The position numbers were made by a program, and so were the translations under genes. Shown here one piece after another: positions 31,652 to 34,528 of a stretch of DNA of 34,528 nt (position 1 is its first letter; every line of letters begins with the position of its first letter). This DNA comes from a candidate division Hyd24-12 bacterium UBA6080 (GTDB lineage Bacteria > Fermentibacterota > Fermentibacteria > Fermentibacterales > JCC-6), in NCBI GenBank assembly GCA_002436025.1, contig DIXM01000006.1, positions 1 through 34,528 on the forward strand, written 5' to 3'. Under the pieces are notes generated by a model. The model had not been told where the DNA came from and did no database searches. It saw only the letters and a program-made list of their open reading frames with translations.

Positions 31652-32115
31652 TGATGCTCGAAAAGACCAAAGCCGCTCTCGACCATGTTCGGAACCTGCC
31701 CGCTGTTACGGCTGATCCACTGCTCAAGCAGCTATTGACCAGTCACCTCATTGTACTCGCAGTTGCCGAAGCGGAGGAGTCCCTTGAAGACATCATCATA
31801 GAGTACTTCGAGACGACGACCACAATAGCTGCGAGTAGTCTAGCAAAAAGCTGCCTTTCATGCTTTCTTCGGTCGGTCAAAACACACGAGATCTCTGGTT
31901 TTTTGAACCGGCTTGGAGAGGACTTCAAGAGCAGGTTCCAAAGATTCATGAGGGATAACGAGGCGCTGGAGACAAAGTACAACAATTTAGTTGTAGGACG
32001 GCATGGTGTGGTTCATGAAACCTACTGCAATGTGACGTTCGAGGAGTTCCAGGATAGTCTTGTGTCGATTGACCACATCTGTGAATCGGTGAAACTTGCC
32101 CTGCAAGGCAACTAA
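31651..32115 (+). CDS. HEPN-domain protein with R-X4-H motif (putative RNase toxin)
   Basis: The 154-aa product is nearly all helix: an N-terminal LLKQLLTSHLIVLAVAEAEESL helix with EYFETT, a central part, and GRHGVVHE at 116-123 where Arg117-x4-His122 is the HEPN catalytic signature. The fold and length resemble small HEPN proteins of the MAE_28990/RiboL-PSP group that occur in defence loci as RNases. GTG 31651 overlaps the DUF262 stop; an ATG at 31654 is an alternative start. In context it would be a killing or growth-arrest arm of the cluster; RNase activity itself is inferred from the motif. Confidence 0.7.
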   Translation: MMLEKTKAALDHVRNLPAVTADPLLKQLLTSHLIVLAVAEAEESLEDIIIEYFETTTTIAASSLAKSCLSCFLRSVKTHEISGFLNRLGEDFKSRFQRFMRDNEALETKYNNLVVGRHGVVHETYCNVTFEEFQDSLVSIDHICESVKLALQGN

Positions 32116-32154
32116 CAGGCCGATACAACCGACCGGCATCGCCCGCGAATAAGA

Positions 32155-32219
32155 GGCAGATTTGCTCCTTCAGGCCTCGGGACTCCCGGGGGCACCCGCC
32201 CCCGGTTCAATTATCTGCC
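32155..32219. repeat. Nested GC-rich hairpin after the HEPN gene
   Basis: An outer 7-bp stem GGCAGAT/ATCTGCC (32155-32161 with 32213-32219) encloses a perfect 8-bp inner hairpin CCGGGGGC/GCCCCCGG (32186-32205, loop ACCC). A further AAGAGG/CCTCTT pair (32151-32156 and 32224-32229) lies just outside. There is no T-tract on either side. It may be a terminator, an element end, or a structured remnant; a tRNA fold is not possible because the T-arm is missing. Confidence 0.55.
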
Positions 32220-32220
32220 C

Positions 32221-32465
32221 CTACCTCTTCACCATCCCCCTAACAGCAGCCGCGTGCCATTGCCGACCAATCTTCGTGGGGATCCCCATGCTGGTCAGGT
32301 GACGGGCTATCAAGGCGTACTGCGACCCTGGCTTCTGAGGGACTGCATCAGCTTCAACACCTTCTGTTCCGCTTCCACCTGAACGAGGGTGTCCCCCAAC
32401 TGCGGGAATCTGGATGTCTCTTGAACTTTGCCGGTGATTTGTCCGATGTTCCATAATCCGATCCT
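32221..32465 (-). pseudogene. Frameshifted remnant of a resolvase/recombinase C-terminus
   Basis: Two minus-strand frames join into one recognisable recombinase segment. Frame one (32465 down to a stop at 32310) reads LVQVEAEQKVLKLMQSLRSQG. Frame two (from 32319 to the stop at 32221) reads LIARHLTSMGIPTK, then WHAAAVRGMVKR. Together they match the pattern VxxEQxxLxxxxxLRxxGxSxxxIAxxLNxxGIPTKxGxxWHxxxVxxIL of serine recombinase C-terminal HTH domains. The shift lies near 32316-32328. No N-terminal catalytic domain is present, so this is a mobile-element scar between two defence-type units. Confidence 0.6.
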
Positions 32466-32754
32466 TTACATTGAAATGTCTCCGGCAATCCTGGGTCGGT
32501 TCAGGAACGCTGCGCGCAAGATATCCCGGCCCCATGATATGTTGCACTTGTATAGCACGGGTTAAACAAAGGGGTATACTGCAGCCCAATCTGTTCGTGC
32601 CAATGAATAACCGTGTTGACACTATGTAACCCGCGGGCTATTCTCCTGAAAGGTTATCAGGTAGCCGGGATATGCTGCTGCAGTATATTCATTGTTGGGC
32701 AACATCATGGCCGATAGCATTTCTATTGCGCTATAAATCCGAAAAGGTGACAAC
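32466..32754. other. Stretch without a gene between the resolvase remnant and the helicase
   Basis: No coding frame with family features was seen. The AAAAGGTGACAAC just before 32755 is the ribosome site of the helicase gene. The rest is moderately AT-rich and shows no tRNA or repeat that I could recognise. Confidence 0.3.
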
Positions 32755-34528
32755 GTGGTTGATTTCAAGAAACGTTTAACAGGGAAACAAGTGGAGAAAC
32801 CGATTGATCCCGTGAAACTCTACGACACACTTGACCGCGCCCATGACAAAGGGCCACTGCGGCCCGCACAACTGGCAGTCCTGACTGAATGGTTTGAGCA
32901 CAAGCGAACTACTCGTGATGTTATTGTAAAATTGCATACTGGGCAAGGCAAAACATTGGTCGGCCTGCTCTTGCTCCAAGCAAGACTAAACGCCACCAAG
33001 GGGAAAGCACTTTACTTGTGCCCGGATAATTTCCTCATTGCCCAAACGTGTGAGCAAGCCAAGCAATTTGGCATAGCGACTTGCACGGCTGAATCTGATC
33101 TGCCGGATGAATTTTTGACTGGAGCCAGGATTCTTGTCACTTCGGTTCAGAAACTGTTTAACGGATTGACAAAGTTCCACCTTCACCGGCAATCAATTCC
33201 AGTTGACACACTGTTGATGGACGATGCTCACGCCTGCTCCGATAGAATTCGCGAGGCGTGCAAGATACGCATCATCTATAATGAGCCAGCCTACGAATCC
33301 CTCAAAACACTTTTCGCCGATGCCTTGGAACAGCAGGGGGTTGGCTCTTATGCCGAAATCTGCAATAATAAACGTGATTCCATACTGCCAGTCCCTTATT
33401 GGGCCTGGTCTCAGCATTTTACTGATGTCGCAGCTATTCTATCTTCCAATGCAGGGCGAAAGACAATCAAATACGCATGGCCTCTGTTGAAGGACATGCT
33501 TGAGTTTTGTCACTGCGTAATCTCTGGTGTTGCCATTGAGATCGAGCCGCATATCCCTCCTTTGTCAGCATTTGGTAGTTACTGGAAGGCTCACCATCGG
33601 GTATTCATGTCAGCCACGGTCACCGACGATGCTTTTCTTGTAAAAGGTCTACAACTTGAACCAAAGACAATCACGACTCCCATTACCTACGCAAAGGAGG
33701 GCTGGTCGGGGGAAAAAATGGTCTTATTGCCTTCGATTATCCACGAGGAGTTGAAGAGGGGGCAAATAGTCCAATGGTATGGGCCGCCAAATGATACAAG
33801 GCAATACGGGCGTGTCGCACTTGTGCCTAGCTTCCAAAAAACGAAAGATTGGGAGGCCTACGGCGCGCTCGTAGCGACTAAAGAATCAGTATCTCAAGTC
33901 ATAGATGACCTTCGCAAAGGCATATACGAAAAAACCGTGGTCTTGGCAAATCGATACGATGGCATTGATCTGCCCGATGATACATGCCGTATCCTGATTT
34001 TTGACGGGAGACCGTTTTCGGAAAGCCTAATTGATCTTTACCAAGAGTCTTGCCGGCCAACGAGCGAGGCGACCCTGATGCGCACAATCCGCACAGTCGA
34101 GCAAGGACTGGGGAGGAGCGTTCGTGGAGAAAAAGACTATTCAGTCCTTGTCATCATAGGAACAGATATTATCCGACTTGTTCGGGACAGGGAGTCAAGA
34201 AAGTATTTATCCCCGCAAATGTCCACTCAGATTGATATTGGATTGGAGCTTGCGGAGATGGCGCAGCAGGAAATTGCTGATGGAGAAAGCCCAACCACCG
34301 CATTTAGTGGGCTAGTCCACCAGTGTGTGAAGCGCGACGAAGGTTGGAAAGCCTATTACGCCGAAAAAATGGCAAACGTAAAACCAACCGGAGCCAATGA
34401 GCATGTCTTACGTGCCTACTCGGCAGAGTTGGACGCGGAGCTGGCCTTCATGAGTGGTGATTATTCCAGCGCACGAGACAAGCTGCAAGAACTACTCGAT
34501 AACTGTCAACGACAGTTCAATTTTCCCC
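32755..34528 (+). CDS. SF2 DEAD/DEAH-type helicase, XPD/DinG-like (truncated by window end)
   Basis: An open frame of 591 codons without a stop runs off the right edge. It starts at GTG 32755 (MVDFKKRLTG), which has AAAAGG seven bases upstream. Helicase motifs are in order: KLHTGQGKT Walker A (59-67), TLLMDDAHA Walker B (DDAH 156-159), MSAT motif III (285-288), ANRYDGIDLPDD (398-409), which resembles XPD-type helicases, and EQGLGRSVR motif VI (449-457). After about 500 a helical region follows. Related helicases often sit in bacterial defence islands, but the particular system cannot be named from this fragment. It begins downstream of a recombinase remnant, so it may belong to a second cassette. 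Confidence 0.85.
   Translation, partial: MVDFKKRLTGKQVEKPIDPVKLYDTLDRAHDKGPLRPAQLAVLTEWFEHKRTTRDVIVKLHTGQGKTLVGLLLLQARLNATKGKALYLCPDNFLIAQTCEQAKQFGIATCTAESDLPDEFLTGARILVTSVQKLFNGLTKFHLHRQSIPVDTLLMDDAHACSDRIREACKIRIIYNEPAYESLKTLFADALEQQGVGSYAEICNNKRDSILPVPYWAWSQHFTDVAAILSSNAGRKTIKYAWPLLKDMLEFCHCVISGVAIEIEPHIPPLSAFGSYWKAHHRVFMSATVTDDAFLVKGLQLEPKTITTPITYAKEGWSGEKMVLLPSIIHEELKRGQIVQWYGPPNDTRQYGRVALVPSFQKTKDWEAYGALVATKESVSQVIDDLRKGIYEKTVVLANRYDGIDLPDDTCRILIFDGRPFSESLIDLYQESCRPTSEATLMRTIRTVEQGLGRSVRGEKDYSVLVIIGTDIIRLVRDRESRKYLSPQMSTQIDIGLELAEMAQQEIADGESPTTAFSGLVHQCVKRDEGWKAYYAEKMANVKPTGANEHVLRAYSAELDAELAFMSGDYSSARDKLQELLDNCQRQFNFP

Noticed and set aside
32155..32229. A tRNA-like fold from the GGCAGAT/ATCTGCC stem and TTCAATT
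   Set aside because: The TTCAATT is directly followed by the supposed acceptor strand with no T-stem, and there is no D-arm or anticodon arm; a nested hairpin is the simpler reading.
1..34528. CRISPR arrays, rRNA genes, plasmid origin repeats
   Set aside because: No regularly spaced direct repeats of CRISPR length, no rRNA stretches and no iteron-like series were seen; the only RNA gene recognised is the tRNA-Arg.

Overview
The window is bacterial DNA with two parts: about 24 kb of compact chromosome, rich in G+C, and from about 24.2 kb to the right edge an accessory island that looks visibly richer in A+T at its left end. Several things suggest an uncultured Gram-negative lineage near the FCB superphylum (Fermentibacteria-, Eisenbacteria- or Latescibacteria-like), though this assignment is an inference of low confidence. 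They are a C25 (gingipain-family) secreted peptidase with a C-terminal FlgD-like/sorting domain, two beta-barrel-type envelope proteins, a fused SecDF, frequent TTG/GTG starts and strong Shine-Dalgarno sequences.

Core region. At 1-436 lies a RAYT-type Y1 transposase with a damaged C-terminus beside a REP-like palindrome. From 7869 down to 479 one tightly packed minus-strand operon reads rpsF, ssb, a second OB-fold SSB-like gene, rpsR, a DUF2232-type membrane protein, rplI, tsaD, acpS, nnr, an HD-domain protein and a sugar-isomerase homologue that appears to have lost its metal ligands. A promoter and a candidate S6:S18-binding leader hairpin precede rpsF. Next come a C25 peptidase (minus) and an outer-membrane barrel protein (plus) that diverge from a shared promoter region, and an inositol-monophosphatase-family enzyme (minus) whose 3' end is overlapped by a terminator hairpin. 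Two hypothetical envelope proteins, an Rrf2/IscR-type regulator, an IscU-like scaffold with an extra C-terminal domain and an IscS/NifS desulfurase form a plus-strand group. A barrel-type protein, a small membrane-anchored protein, secDF, an OmpR/EnvZ-type two-component pair and three more envelope proteins lead to a tRNA-Arg(ACG).

Accessory region (24.2 kb to the end). A large serine recombinase is encoded antisense to the tRNA, and its last codons lie inside the tRNA gene. It diverges from an XRE-type regulator across an array of CATGAAA/TTTCATG repeats. A phage-type replication protein follows. Then, behind a good promoter with an adjacent inverted repeat, comes a plus-strand cluster: an EcoRI-family adenine methyltransferase overlapping a DUF262-HNH nuclease, then a second DUF262 protein overlapping a small HEPN protein with an R-X4-H motif. 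A frameshifted resolvase remnant and a GC-rich nested hairpin separate this cluster from an SF2 XPD/DinG-like helicase that runs off the right edge.

The MTase + DUF262-HNH + DUF262 + HEPN cluster is the best candidate for an undescribed system. It looks like a self-marking DNA modification coupled to a modification-sensing nuclease and to a likely RNase/abortive arm. All functional statements about it rest on motif reading and family knowledge.
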